From: Cercophora sp. LCS_1
Lineage: Eukaryota > Ascomycota > Sordariomycetes > Sordariales > Lasiosphaeriaceae
Length of the DNA: 64,000 nt
Assembly: GCA_036250225.1 (NCBI GenBank)
Contig: JAPZLL010000024.1
Location: 310,001 to 374,000, forward strand
Reading direction: 5' to 3'
The notes under the pieces were generated by a model. The model searched no databases. It saw only the letters and a list, made by a program, of their open reading frames with translations, and had not been told where the DNA came from. Below are positions 21,266-31,251 of this stretch, piece after piece. A program made the translations under genes and the position numbers. Position 1 is the first letter of the stretch. Every line of letters starts with the position of its first letter.

Positions 21266-21934
21266 ATGATACTGCTCACCCTAGCTCAGGGCACAGCGAC
21301 GGCGTGGGGCAGCCCAGTCGCACCATCCTGCTGGCGGTCGAGAACCTCGCCATCAACTTCACGCGGGAGTGCCGCATCACCATCCCCGCCGGCGCCGACC
21401 TCGGCGCCCAGTGGTTCCGTTGCTACTCCGACCTCGGCCCGACCTAGCACCCCGTGTAGATCCAGCCCGCTGCCGCTCCAAGCCACCGGCACCACGTGGT
21501 CCAACTATTGCGGCGAGACCAACACGACCTTGCCCATCTGCGGCACTAATAAACGGCGCCTGCCCGGCCAAGCCCGAATGCTGCATGCACTACAACACGC
21601 GCTGGTGCACCATCAGCAACTACAAGTTACAACAACCTCCGCCCCGGCACCGGTGCCGAAACCCCCTTCCTCTTCCTCAACATGCGCCTCGCCAACTCGG
21701 TGTTCGCCCGCCGAGAGCATCACCTTTGGTGCCGTGGGTGGCCGGGTGGCGGCCCGCGATGTGGTACGGGTTCGCGAACAGGAACGAAAACTGGGGGGTT
21801 GTACATCACCGCCGCCCATTCCGCAATATCGTGGGTTGGGGCGTTCGCTTCGATGCGGCTGCTGGGTATCTGGAGGTGAGGTGAGCCATAGCTGGTTCTA
21901 CAACGACAAGAATGCAGGGGGTGTGGGCGTTTAA
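21266..21934 (+). pseudogene. decayed Cys-containing protein gene
   Basis: Coherent protein-like pieces occur in several frames in succession: AINFTRECRITIPAGADLG and AQWFRCYSD at 21350-21440, TGTTWSNYCGETNTT at about 21490, PECCMHYNTRWCTIS at about 21575, TPFLFLNMRLANSVF at about 21670, MWYGFANRNENWG at about 21760 and SHSWFYNDKNAG at about 21890. No splice pattern joins them, so I read a frameshifted relic of a secreted or wall protein. Family unknown. Confidence 0.35.
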
Positions 21935-22284
21935 ACGTGTATTGCTTTGGGTTAACGATCTTTCATTTACAGACCCGCTAGCCCTATACCCGCGCGAACA
22001 CACCACCCAGGACATCGGGTTTTATGGTCGTGATTGCTGGGCTGTAGGAAAGACCAGATGCTGCGGGTCTTTACCCGCCCATCCCGATACTAGCACCCCA
22101 TGCGTAACTGCCGGGCCCAAATGGTCAGATATCATATACCCAGGTCCATGTGCCTTATTTTCTTTCCTCCCTAGTGATGCCACAGAAGACCACGACGTGT
22201 GATTGAGCGAAGAACCCCTGGTCATATCAACCAGCTTACGAATCTGCTAGGAATTCCGCGCTTGCCAACTACCAAGCAAGAGCC
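21935..22284. other. intergenic stretch
   Basis: Upstream region of the hydrolase at 22285; no gene seen. Confidence 0.5.
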
Positions 22285-23330
22285 ATGGTGCGCACGTCCG
22301 TCTTAGCGGCCATCGTCAGCGGGCTGCTTCCACTGTGCCTCACCACGTCGGTCGATTCCAAAGCTCAAAATGGGCTTTATTCTCATCAAGGAACTGCAAG
22401 CGGTAGCGGTACGGGTGGTTACCCGGCGGCAAGTTTCCCAAGTCTCCCAAGGTTCCCCTTCCCATACACAACTCGAAAGACTTACGCCGTCATCAGTCCT
22501 ATTTCGAAGACGCCTCCCTCCCACTACACACCATATACATGCCAACGAACCCACCGTCAAACCTGACCCTCCCTGTCATGCTCTGGGGCAACGGCAATTG
22601 CGTGGGTGACGGGCTTGCCTACAAGAACTTCCTCCTGCAAACGGCCAGCCACGGCATCATGATCATTGCCAATGGCTGGGTCAAGGACATCCCCGGCCGC
22701 GGGAAGAACGGCCGTGACACCACTCTGAACATAACGTACTTCACCGACTCGATCGCTTGGATCCACTCCCAGGCCGGAAAAGCCGGCACCAAGTACGCAA
22801 CGGTGAATGCTACCCTGCTTGGTGCGTCCGGCCACAGCTGCGGTGGGTTGCAGACTATTGAGATGCGAAGCGAGCCCCGGGTCAAGGCGCTTGCATCGTT
22901 CGGGTACGCCACCAGGGAGTCGGTGTGGGCCAGGGATATCAAGGTGCCAGTGGGCTTCTTTGTTGGGAGCCTGGATACCAGCACCGCGATGCCCGTGATT
23001 TGCCTACCTATGAGACTCGAGATGAGATCCAAGAACCTGCGAGACTGTGAGTAGCTGCGCTAATCGCACTCGTGCCCAGAAATCCAAGTCGCTTGGCCTG
23101 AACTGCCCACCACGACGCCCGCGTGGTGGGGAACGTTTCCTAGTCTAGACCACGGTGACACTTTCAACAAGCCCAACGGAGACGTGTGGGCTATTTCCTT
23201 TGCCAAATGGGTGTCGTTCACACTCAAAGGCGACGCTCGGGCGGCCGAGTATTTCAAGGGAAAGGGGGCTACCAAGGATGGGTGGGAGATTAAGGCCAAG
23301 GCGCTGGACAAGATTCCTGTTGCGCGTTAG
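22285..23330 (+). CDS. secreted alpha/beta hydrolase (model uncertain at the last junction)
   Basis: Exon 1 (22285-22428) has a signal-like N-terminus (MVRTSVLAAIVSGLLPLC). It joins exon 2 at 22497 in phase 0 only if the intron 22429-22496 uses a GC donor (GCAAGT ... ATCAG); this gives YPA-SYFEDASLPLHTIYMP, as in relatives. Exon 2 has LTLPVMLWGNGNC, ASHGIMIIANG and the nucleophile GASGHSCGG. The C-terminal part (WPELPTTTPAWWG, WAISFAKWVSFTLKGDA) is in the frame ending at TAG 23328-23330. The join near 23047-23080 does not work: the obvious intron is only 33 nt and creates TAA at the junction. A break (frameshift or C-to-T) or a mis-modelled exon is possible. Substrate unknown. Confidence 0.6.
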
Positions 23331-23623
23331 AGGGCACTGAACGCAAAGCACCATGGGAGGGAAGCTTGGTACAGCGTTGGTAGTGTTTCTAATTAGTTCT
23401 ATGCCGCCGCTTCAAAAGTTGAGTCGCCTAGCCGTTCAGATATGACAAAGCTTGCTCGCAACAATATCGAATCTTGAGGTGGCCTCTCCTCTGGTACCTA
23501 AATATATAGATGGGATACTCGGGTTGGTTTGGACCTCACAGTAAGGTCGTAACTAGGTAGCTCCAAGGTAACTATTGCGAGGGCTTTCCGGATATCGCGT
23601 ACGGCTTACCCCCTGCGAGTGCC
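23331..23623. other. convergent intergenic region
   Basis: 3' ends of two facing hydrolase genes; nothing else seen. Confidence 0.5.
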
Positions 23624-24505
23624 TCACTTCAAGATCCCAAAGAACTTCAGCATCAGCTGCTCATTGACAGGCGCCGTATGCCCCACCCCCTGACCAAAGA
23701 ACCCCTCTAATTGCGTCCCGTCCCCGTACACAACTTGTGTGTACGCCGCCGACGGCACGCCCGTGACATTTTTGCTCCAGTCCAGCCCAAACACGTTCGA
23801 CCACTGCTGCAGAGCCTGCGTCGCGCACGCCGGTCTGACCAGGGTGTCCGCCAAGCCGTGGTAGATCTGCAGCCTCGTTCGTTTCCCCGCGTACCCCGGA
23901 TACGCATTGCGCACGAGATCACCCCACTCCTTCGGGCTGCGACGAATGTTGCCCTGGGCGCACGTCTGGTTCGGCGCCATCGGCGTAGCCTGCCCCTGCC
24001 CGCTCGCGCAGCCAAAGGCAATGCCGCTAAACGCCGCACCGGCCTCGAAGACGTCGGGATACGACCCGGCCAGCGCGTTCGTCATCATCGCGCCCGAGGA
24101 GGAGCCCATGATGTATACGCGCCCCGCGTCGCCCGAGTACTTGTCCAGCGTGTACTTGACCATGTTGACGATGGCCGAGGCATCCCCCCCGCCGTTGTGG
24201 GTCAGCGTGGCGGCATTCTGGACGTCCCAGCAGCGGGACATGTTGGGCGTGTCGGGGTAGATGAGGATGAAGCCGTTGCTGTCGGCATACGAGGGGAGGC
24301 GGGTGGATGAGTAGAAGGACGTGCCGGAGCCGCCGCAGGGGTGCATCGCCACGACGACGGCCGGCTTGGTTGCGAGCTTGTCGGGGACGTGGATGTACAT
24401 GTTGATCTTGGTGGGGTTGGCGCCAAAGTCGGCGACTTTCTCCAGCTTGGCGGCGAGCGCTAGGGGTGCCGCGGCCAGGAGGCCGACGACTGCATAGGGC
24501 AGCAT
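23624..24505 (-). CDS. acetylxylan esterase, carbohydrate esterase family 1
   Basis: Single exon, 293 residues from ATG 24505 (MLPYAVVGLLAAAPLALAA, a signal peptide); the frame extends upstream without a better start. The catalytic Ser is in GSSSGAMMTNALAGSYPDVF, Asp in GLADTLV and His in GVGHTAP. The N-terminal strand KINMYIHVPDKLATKPAVVV and the HPCGGSG oxyanion region are typical of fungal CE1 (AxeA-like) enzymes that remove acetyl groups from xylan. No CBM1 is attached. Secreted, acting with xylanases in plant cell-wall breakdown. Confidence 0.93.
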   Translation of the reverse strand: MLPYAVVGLLAAAPLALAAKLEKVADFGANPTKINMYIHVPDKLATKPAVVVAMHPCGGSGTSFYSSTRLPSYADSNGFILIYPDTPNMSRCWDVQNAATLTHNGGGDASAIVNMVKYTLDKYSGDAGRVYIMGSSSGAMMTNALAGSYPDVFEAGAAFSGIAFGCASGQGQATPMAPNQTCAQGNIRRSPKEWGDLVRNAYPGYAGKRTRLQIYHGLADTLVRPACATQALQQWSNVFGLDWSKNVTGVPSAAYTQVVYGDGTQLEGFFGQGVGHTAPVNEQLMLKFFGILK

Positions 24506-26302
24506 GGCGTGCCGGTTTCGCCGGATGTGTTTGGTGTCTCTGCTAACGTCGGGCGGAGGATGCCGGTGCGTCTTGGTGCGGCGGGAGAGCGTGAATTCGC
24601 GATCAGCTGCACCCCATCCTTTGGCGACGCCCACGTTTTTAACACCAGATCTCCTCACTTGTGTCAAGCTTTTTTTTTTTCCGGATCGCCCCTTCGTCCG
24701 GGGAAAACATCATGTCGGCAATCGATGTCGGTTCGTGCGCCTAGTTCCAATTAATATCCAGACCCTAGAGGACCGGTTAAAAAGGACAGGGTATCCCTTG
24801 CACCACGTGCAATGGAGCATCATTCCCGTTCCCAAAACTGTATAGAGAGGCGATATCCGTTCATCCCACCAGGAGCGGTACCCCAAATTTAGGGTATGCG
24901 GGCAGGTATAAACGGTAGGCTTGTACCTAGCCACGTTGACTGGGGGAGAGAAGTGCAAACATCTACTACACAGTATTATCCTGTGTGGTAAAAGGTTGAA
25001 TGACAGTGACTGATCTTGGTCGAGAGTGATAATCCGCGAAAAACACTCACACCCTACCACCTACTATCCAGTCTTGTGCCCAGCTTGCGTCCGAGGTCCG
25101 CCAATCCGTCTCCTAGTCTAGTAGCAGGGGTCGGCTCTTGCGGTGAAACTGGGGTGTTTCCCGAGCTAGACGCTGGTTATCTACGGATACCGGCTCTAAA
25201 AGCTTGTTTACTTATCGGTCTCAGTTATGGCTTGTTGCTCATGGGGAGTTCCACTGGGGCCAAAAATGAAGAGCGCTCCAGGTGGACCTGAGGCACCAAT
25301 TTTTGCCCGACGCTCTTGCAGCCGCAGGGTCAAAAGTTTTTTGCGGCCCGCCCCACGCCAGACTTTTTTTTCTCCGTCGCAACCACTGCTTTTTCTGTCG
25401 CCCTTTTGGTGCGACACACCAACAACATCGCACCACCGCGATTTTCGAGTTTCGAAGTGAGTTTTTCTTTTCTTTCCTTGTTTCAGAAGCTTCTCAAGCT
25501 CTGGTGCACATGCAACTCGGCCGGGGAGGACGACAGGCTACAAACCGAAGACGGAAGCCTATGGTTCCTGCTACCCAACAAAAGGACTAGACAGTGCGGT
25601 CCAAGGGCCGACACGTGGTTCAAGGGATCGTGATGCCGGAGCAGCAAGCCGCCGCGATCGATTGGCCCGCGGTCGTTGTCGTGGTTATCGTTGGAGATTT
25701 CGTTGCAATCGCAATGAAGGTGCCATTCAACAGAATTAGTGGGATGGGGAGCACCTCCGAGACTATTTCGTTACTTTCCGCGTCGACTTGGGTTTGCGAG
25801 TGCGCAAGTACAGCGACACACTCGGCCGCGTTGCGGCTCACAGCACAGCTTCCCGAAACAAGCGGCCAGCGCCACAGGACTTGGACACCTTTCCCCAACA
25901 CATTCCACCAGAAGGCCCATGGATCACTTCATAGTGTTTAAGTCAAACTTCCAAGGGTCAAAATCGAGTGATCACGCTGATGTCCCGCCGTGGGGACGTC
26001 CGCGACTCAGGTACCCCGGGCCGGCGGACTAGGCCAAAAACGGAAAGTAAACAAAAAAATCCAGGGTCAGACACTCCTCTGAGACCGAAGCCTGATCGAG
26101 TGAGGGGTCCTTGCAGTGTCTGCTTAGTAGTTTTCGGCAGCCTTGACATCTTTCCGTTTCATTCGATCTATCTCTTCCACGTCCAGAGCGCGATAACCCT
26201 CCGAACTGTCCACGAAATGCCACTGTCGCCAAAAACTTCAACTTGTCTGCAGAGAAGCTTCTGGTCAGCAGGATCGATAGCCATTGACATAGGCTATCCT
26301 CT
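24506..26302. other. intergenic stretch, 1.8 kb
   Basis: No gene supported. The segment 25300-25500 has T-rich promoter-like tracts and a GAAGTGAGT ... TTTCAG intron-like piece without a recognisable coding partner. Scattered short frames only. Confidence 0.4.
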
Positions 26303-26482
26303 ACATTGCCTGCGGTTAAGAGTTCAAACTCGCAGTTGGAAAAGGACCAGGCGCACCAGCAGTTTAACGACTCGGACAGCAATGTCGATGTTTTGGTATT
26401 GAACATGGCAGTCAATGCCGCTGGGCTCAACCTCCGCGGGGCGTGCTATAGGAAGGTTGGAGTTTTAACAGTTCGAATCGGT
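26303..26482 (+). pseudogene. fragment of a SNF2-family helicase C-terminal domain
   Basis: The frame reads QQFNDSDSNVDVLVLNMAVNA then AGLNLRGAC. This is the FN...VxVLVxS...GLNLQxAC segment of the SNF2 helicase C-terminal domain. Helicase motifs before and after are absent or frameshifted, so only a short relic remains. Confidence 0.5.
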
Positions 26483-26886
26483 TCTCGCAGGTGTGGCACT
26501 TCTCCCCCAAGCGGTTGCTTCTTCTTGGGGACGACCAAATGGCATGGCCTTGTCTACATTTGCCTGACGCGACAAGTCTTGCCGGACAAACACTCAGCCC
26601 ACGTTGATCTCCTCCCTTGCTACATGTACTGCTTTACAACGAATCCCAGCAACGACACCTCCTCACCTCCAAATCTCCGCCTCAAGCTCCCTCTCCGTGT
26701 TGTCGTGATAACACCCTCCGAGTCCTCTCTTTCCGCGCCAACCAGCCACGCACAGCCTCCCTGAAACCAACCTCGATACTCTAAGCCCCTCATACACAGC
26801 CCGACCTCCCAGCATATCTCCCACCTTTCCGCTCGACTAAAGAACCACGCAAAGCTAACCACTTGACCACAACAGCCAAAAAAAAA
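26483..26886. other. upstream region of RNase H-fold copy 3
   Basis: C-rich leader with AAGCTAACC and CACAACAG ten to thirty bases before the ATG, suggesting a 5' UTR intron here too. No gene seen. Confidence 0.4.
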
Positions 26887-27717
26887 ATGGCCGCACCACT
26901 CGTCCCCTGGCGGGACCCAACCGTCCCCCGCCCCCGCAACGACACCACCGCGCTCGCCGAGCGCGCAATGGCCCGCGCGGCGGTCCGCTGGCGCCCGCCC
27001 GGCTACACCCCCTACCGCCCATCGTACACCCCGCCGGGTCCCACCACCCGGCTCCTCGAGCTAGCCCCGTGTCGTGAAGCAGGTCAGAACATGACGCTCA
27101 TCAAACGAGACGACAAAGCACGTGCGATCGCGATCGCGGAGCAAGCAGAGCAGGAGCCGTCGACGCTGCCACGACGTCAGGGGCCAATCCGCCTGACGTA
27201 CTTTGTCGACGGCTCCTGCGACATGAACGAGGACGATAAGGCGCTCCGCCTCGGCGGGTACGCCGTGTCCGTTCTCCCTGCTGGCTCTCCGGATCGACAA
27301 TTGCCCCGTGCGAGCGTCACGACGCGGGGGTGGGCGCTGGCGGGGCCGTGTCGGGAATCGAACCTGGCCGAGGCGATGGGGCTGTGCGAAGCGCTCGCCC
27401 AGGCCGACGAGGCCGTTCACCGACACGTGTGCGATGGGAACACGGTGGAGGGTGGCGTCGTGCGGGTGTTCAACGACTGCTGGGGCGTCATGCGGCTCGT
27501 CGACAAGCACATGTGCAACGGGACCGACGACGCCGGCCAGCGGCACCACGCCATGATGAGACCGGTTCTGGACCGGATTGCGGTCCTGCTGAGCTGGTTG
27601 GAGGAGATGGGCATCTGGGTCGAGTTTCACTGGGCGCCACGCAACGAGGTGGTGATGCTGGCTCGTGCTGACGCGGCGTCGCGCAAGGCCAGGGAAGAAG
27701 TTGGCTGGGCTCGGTAG
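26887..27717 (+). CDS. RNase H-fold protein, copy 3
   Basis: Single exon, 276 residues, ATG 26887 in an A-rich context. RNase H motifs are present in order: LTYFVDGSCD (first Asp), GGYAVSV (second strand), ESNLAEAMGLCEALA (Glu), VVRVFNDCWGVMRLVD (second Asp), and WVEFHWAPRNE ... ARADAASRKARE (last acidic site). The N-terminal 100 residues are Pro/Arg-rich and differ from copies 1 and 2, and the central intron of those copies is absent. It appears intact and has no polymerase domain. Confidence 0.7.
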   Translation: MAAPLVPWRDPTVPRPRNDTTALAERAMARAAVRWRPPGYTPYRPSYTPPGPTTRLLELAPCREAGQNMTLIKRDDKARAIAIAEQAEQEPSTLPRRQGPIRLTYFVDGSCDMNEDDKALRLGGYAVSVLPAGSPDRQLPRASVTTRGWALAGPCRESNLAEAMGLCEALAQADEAVHRHVCDGNTVEGGVVRVFNDCWGVMRLVDKHMCNGTDDAGQRHHAMMRPVLDRIAVLLSWLEEMGIWVEFHWAPRNEVVMLARADAASRKAREEVGWAR

Positions 27718-27901
27718 GACCGGGCTGAGGCGACGAGAGGTCTGGAGGTCTTGGCGAATGCTGCGTATGACGCATGGGTCCCTCCGCCGGAGCAGAATGA
27801 CGGCCAGGCGGCGACTTAAGAGAGGCGAGGAGGGAGGGAGGGGAGCGGAGGGGAGGGGAGCAGAGCGGGAAGGGGTCCGGAGGGGCGGGGCCGGACCCGG
27901 C

Positions 27902-28358
27902 TCATATGAGGTAAGCTGCGAATCCTGCGAGCATGGCGATGATGGCTGGGTATGCCGGGCGTGTGGCTGCGCTTGAAGCTGCTGTTGCGCCCACAGGGGA
28001 CGAGGTGCTTGTTGTGCTACGCGTTGACGGCGTCGTTGTTGGGACAGTTGTCTCGACTTCGGTGTCGCCTGATCCTGCAGTCGGACAAGGGAGTTCCCTC
28101 AGCGAACTAAGGGCATCCAGACTGTTTGCACCAGTCACAGTTACGACAGCTGTTGCGGTGCATCCGCCGTCCAGCGTTGTGTTTGGGAGTACAGCGAGGC
28201 TAACCACGTTCCTGCAACAGTCAACACAACGGCGAGGAGAGGGACGAGACGCCCGAGCGAGGAAGAGAGGTACGATACCATGTCTTTGTGAGAGTTAGCG
28301 TCACGTCTGCGAGGGCAAAGGTCGAGATGACCAGGACAGCGACCATGAGGCGAGCCAT
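27902..28358 (-). CDS. GPI-anchor-like cell-wall protein, 129 aa
   Basis: Exons 28279-28358 and 27902-28211 join in phase 2 across 28212-28278 (GTATCG, GTTGACTG branch, TTGCAG). Signal peptide MARLMVAVLVISTFALA; an in-frame ATG at 28406 would lengthen it. A short N-terminal part with two Cys (GGCTA, LPCPT) is followed by a Ser/Thr-rich stretch (TTPSTRSTTSTSS) and a hydrophobic C-terminus (AYPAIIAMLAGFAAYLI). That is the layout of a GPI-anchored wall protein. Confidence 0.72.
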
Positions 28359-28993
28359 TGTTTGAGAGAATCCAACGAGCAGAAGAGTCAAAGTGTTTGT
28401 CGCCAAAGTTGGCGTGGAGAGTCAGCGAGGAGTCAGCGAGGAGTCAAAGTTGCCTCCTAGGGAGTCAATTTTTTTTTTTTTTTTTTTTACTGAGATGACT
28501 TGATAAGAACTCGGGTGAGAACCCAAAAGCTGCCAAATGGTCTCCCTTTATAATTACGCGTCACCGCAGCCAAGTGGTGTGCCCGCAAAGTCCATCGTCC
28601 AATCATTAGGCGGCCGGCTCAGCCTTCGGAGTTGGGGGCCAACTTGCCAACCATCAGCCGTTGGAGCAATGATTGGAGGGTGCGATCGGGTTTATGCCGA
28701 AAGGGGTCACGTACCGCGAAATCACAGAGCTTAGGGTTCCCCCCAGTATATACCAGCAGCACAAAAGTTCATTCCCGATATACGCGGCCTACCGACCCAT
28801 ATCCCTTCCACCATGAACATCCGCAGCTACCAGTCAAAATCCTTACTAACCACCTACTATAGTACCAACCACCAGATCATCACCAACTGACGCTACGTAC
28901 CCGAAGTATCCCATGTCCGACCATCGACAGCGACAAGCACCGATAGCCAAGCCATGCTCCTCCTCGAAGATTCCACCGACACGGCGCCTAGCT
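28359..28993. other. intergenic stretch
   Basis: Contains a T22 tract at about 28468-28489 and a short GTCAGCGAGGA repeat at about 28421-28445. No gene seen. Confidence 0.5.
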
Positions 28994-29906
28994 CTATCCA
29001 GTGGTGCACTTGTAATCCTTCGCCCACTGCTCGCGAGTCCAACCCAAACAGTACCCATAAGAGTCGTCTCCAGCAGGGCCCTGCGGAAAGCTGAGGTCAA
29101 CAGCCCAGGTACCGCCCTCGACCTCAGTGTGGAAGAAGCACTGGAAGTTGGAACCGAAACCACACTTGGGCCAGTACTGGCAATAGGTGTCGGGCCCAAT
29201 GCCGCTCGACGAAAAAACGGTACGCCATCTGCGAAGGCCGTTCTCAATCCAGCTCGTGTACATGCGCGAGTTGACGTTGCAGGTCTGAGCGGTCTCAGCG
29301 ATCTCGGTTGTCTCAACGGTCGGAGCGGTCAGAGCAATCGCAGTGGTCTCAACGGCATCGGCGGCATCGGCGGCATTGGCGGTAGCAGCAAGAGGGCCCA
29401 GGGAGCGCTTGGAAGAGCTGCCAGTGCTGCAACCATAATCATTGATCCAGCTGTTGCGGCTGGTCCCGAGGCAATCATAGTAAGATTGATCGCCGAGAGG
29501 ACCCCGTGGAAAGTTTGCGTCGACAACCCAGGTACCACCCTCGATGGTGCGCTCGTAGTAGCACTGGATGTTGGAGGCGTACCAACAGACGTCAGGGGTC
29601 CAGTACTTGCAATAGCTGGCGGTATCGACACCTTTCGACGAGAAAACGGTGCGCCATCTCGTAAGGGCGTCCTCAACCCAGCTCGAGTACTCGCGGGAGT
29701 CGACGTGGCACGTTGCATCATCTGGAGGTGTCAGGGAGAGCTTGGAATGGGGCAAAGAGAAGCTTACCATTGACGATATTAGCAACGACGGGGACGTTGG
29801 TAGTCGTACCAGCCTTGGCAACCGCGTTGACAACACCGAATGGGGGAGCGGCCAAGACAGAGCCCACAAAGGGGAGAGCAGCGACGAGTGCCTTGGCCAA
29901 TTGCAT
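28994..29906 (-). CDS. secreted protein with two tandem six-Cys domains and a Kex2 site
   Basis: Exons 29768-29906 and 28994-29721 join in phase 1 across a 46-nt intron (GTAAGC ... CTCCAG), giving 288 residues. Signal peptide MQLAKALVAALPFVGSVLA. Two homologous domains of about 100 residues follow, sharing SWVEDALTRWRTVFSSKG / SWIENGLRRWRTVFSSSG, EGGTW(V/A)VD, and six Cys at matching positions. They are separated by an Ala/Thr-rich linker that starts SSSKRSLGP, a dibasic Kex2-type site. Cleavage would release two similar cysteine-rich proteins. Family not recognised; an effector or antimicrobial role is inference only. Confidence 0.82.
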
Positions 29907-30464
29907 CTTGTCTGCTTGAGGTATCGCGCGAGAAGGTTGTAGGTGAGAGAGAAAAGACGTGACAAAAGTCGAGAGGCTCAAGGCTCAAGAAGATCGGAGA
30001 GGCTCGAGGCTGGAGAAGAGGAAGGTTTCTGGAGCAGTGAGAAGGAGGAAGAATTTATACCCCTCCAGTGGTGCGCCGACGAGGGCTCCGTTCCAGCGGC
30101 TGGTGAATCAAGAAGACCCACCCCCGTCGAGTGAATGGAAGGAGCAACTGAAGAGGAGCGCAATCTGAAAGATCAGATCAAACTTGCCTTCCAGATCAGC
30201 AGGTCGGTCAGTCACGATGAGGCGCCGACGCCGAAGAGGGGATCAAAAGGCTGGTAGGATGAAAACAGGGATACCTGATTTCCTTAATACGACTTCGAAC
30301 GCTCACCATCGGCCTGCTCGAGTCGAAAAGGCAGAGATACGATAGCTCAAGACCTTGATTTATCGCCTTAAAGCCGTGGAACTCCCCCTCGCCTGCAGAA
30401 CACAGCAACGACCCTCAGAAACCGACTTTCCCTTTTCGCTTTGCCAGTATCTCTCCTTATTTCC
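29907..30464. other. intergenic stretch
   Basis: Purine-rich upstream region of the two-domain gene; no other gene supported. Confidence 0.4.
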
Positions 30465-30815
30465 ATGTCGCTTGAGGAACAAGTTAGTGCGGAGGAGGTG
30501 GATTTGAAGGGCGGGTTCATGTCTGTCGTTTCTGGAGTCAAGTCAGGCGAGAGGGTGGATGTTTCCGCTGTGGGTACAGATGCGAGGATGTGGCACAAGG
30601 CGAGGATTGGGAGGGCGTGGGGGACCGAGTGGGAGAGTTTGGGTGGGCAGTTCAATGGCGCGCTAAAAGCGGTTGTCTCGAGAGAAGGAGAGCTGGTTGT
30701 GTTTGGATTGGGACCTAATGGGACGGTGATACATAAAACGATTGAGGCCGGGACGGGATATGTCTGGGGACAAAGGCAGTGGTATTCGGATGGCGGTGAG
30801 ATGACGGCGAAGTGA
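30465..30815 (+). CDS. PLL-like beta-propeller lectin fragment
   Basis: ATG 30465 opens 116 codons with two propeller-blade repeats: VSAVGTDARMWHKARIG then TEWESLGGQF, and LVVFGLGPNGTVIHKTIE. The AxGxDxxxWHK...W..WxSLGG pattern is that of PLL/fucose-lectin-type repeats. A whole propeller needs five to seven blades, so this is a truncated copy or the last exon of a gene whose earlier exons I could not find. Confidence 0.45.
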   Translation: MSLEEQVSAEEVDLKGGFMSVVSGVKSGERVDVSAVGTDARMWHKARIGRAWGTEWESLGGQFNGALKAVVSREGELVVFGLGPNGTVIHKTIEAGTGYVWGQRQWYSDGGEMTAK

Positions 30816-31251
30816 TTTCGTCTTGGGCCGGCGTAGAATCGGGATACATACACAACCAATACGCTAGATCAAATCGCAGTCTCGAGGTATACAAGAGTAA
30901 TTGTGCGCGGTACATTACGAATCGGTTCCCGTATACCTAAACCTGTGTGAAATCGCCGAAAGGGTACGTGCCCAGAAGCCCAAAATGTAAAGTACGTTGA
31001 GAAGACCTCCCATGACCATCCATATGAAAACCAAGACTGGAAACCCTCCAGAGCAATTCAACTGACCTGTCTTCGTGTAGTAGAAGACCATCCCACCCAT
31101 ATTATGCAGATCCAGGGCCGTGTCGACGGCCATTGAGCCTGCGCACACCCCATTTTCCTGTGCCTTTCCATCAACTCACACCCCCATGTCTCCAAACACC
31201 CGGTACTCAACTCCGCTCTTTCCCAATAACCCCTCGAATCCAGCCATTGTG
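30816..31251. other. intergenic stretch with an uncertain small frame
   Basis: A minus-strand frame at 30915-31148 (about 70 codons) has one hydrophobic segment (FPVLVFIWMVMGGLLNVLYIL). There is no other support, so it is not called. Confidence 0.3.

Noticed and set aside
23047..23079. 33-nt intron in the hydrolase at 22285
   Set aside because: Too short for a fungal intron, and it creates TAA at the junction; the break is left unresolved.
27345..27370. Minus-strand tRNA B-box (GGTTCGATTCCC) inside RNase H-fold copy 3
   Set aside because: It is produced by the codons around the catalytic Glu (RESNLAEA), and no A-box or acceptor stem is present.
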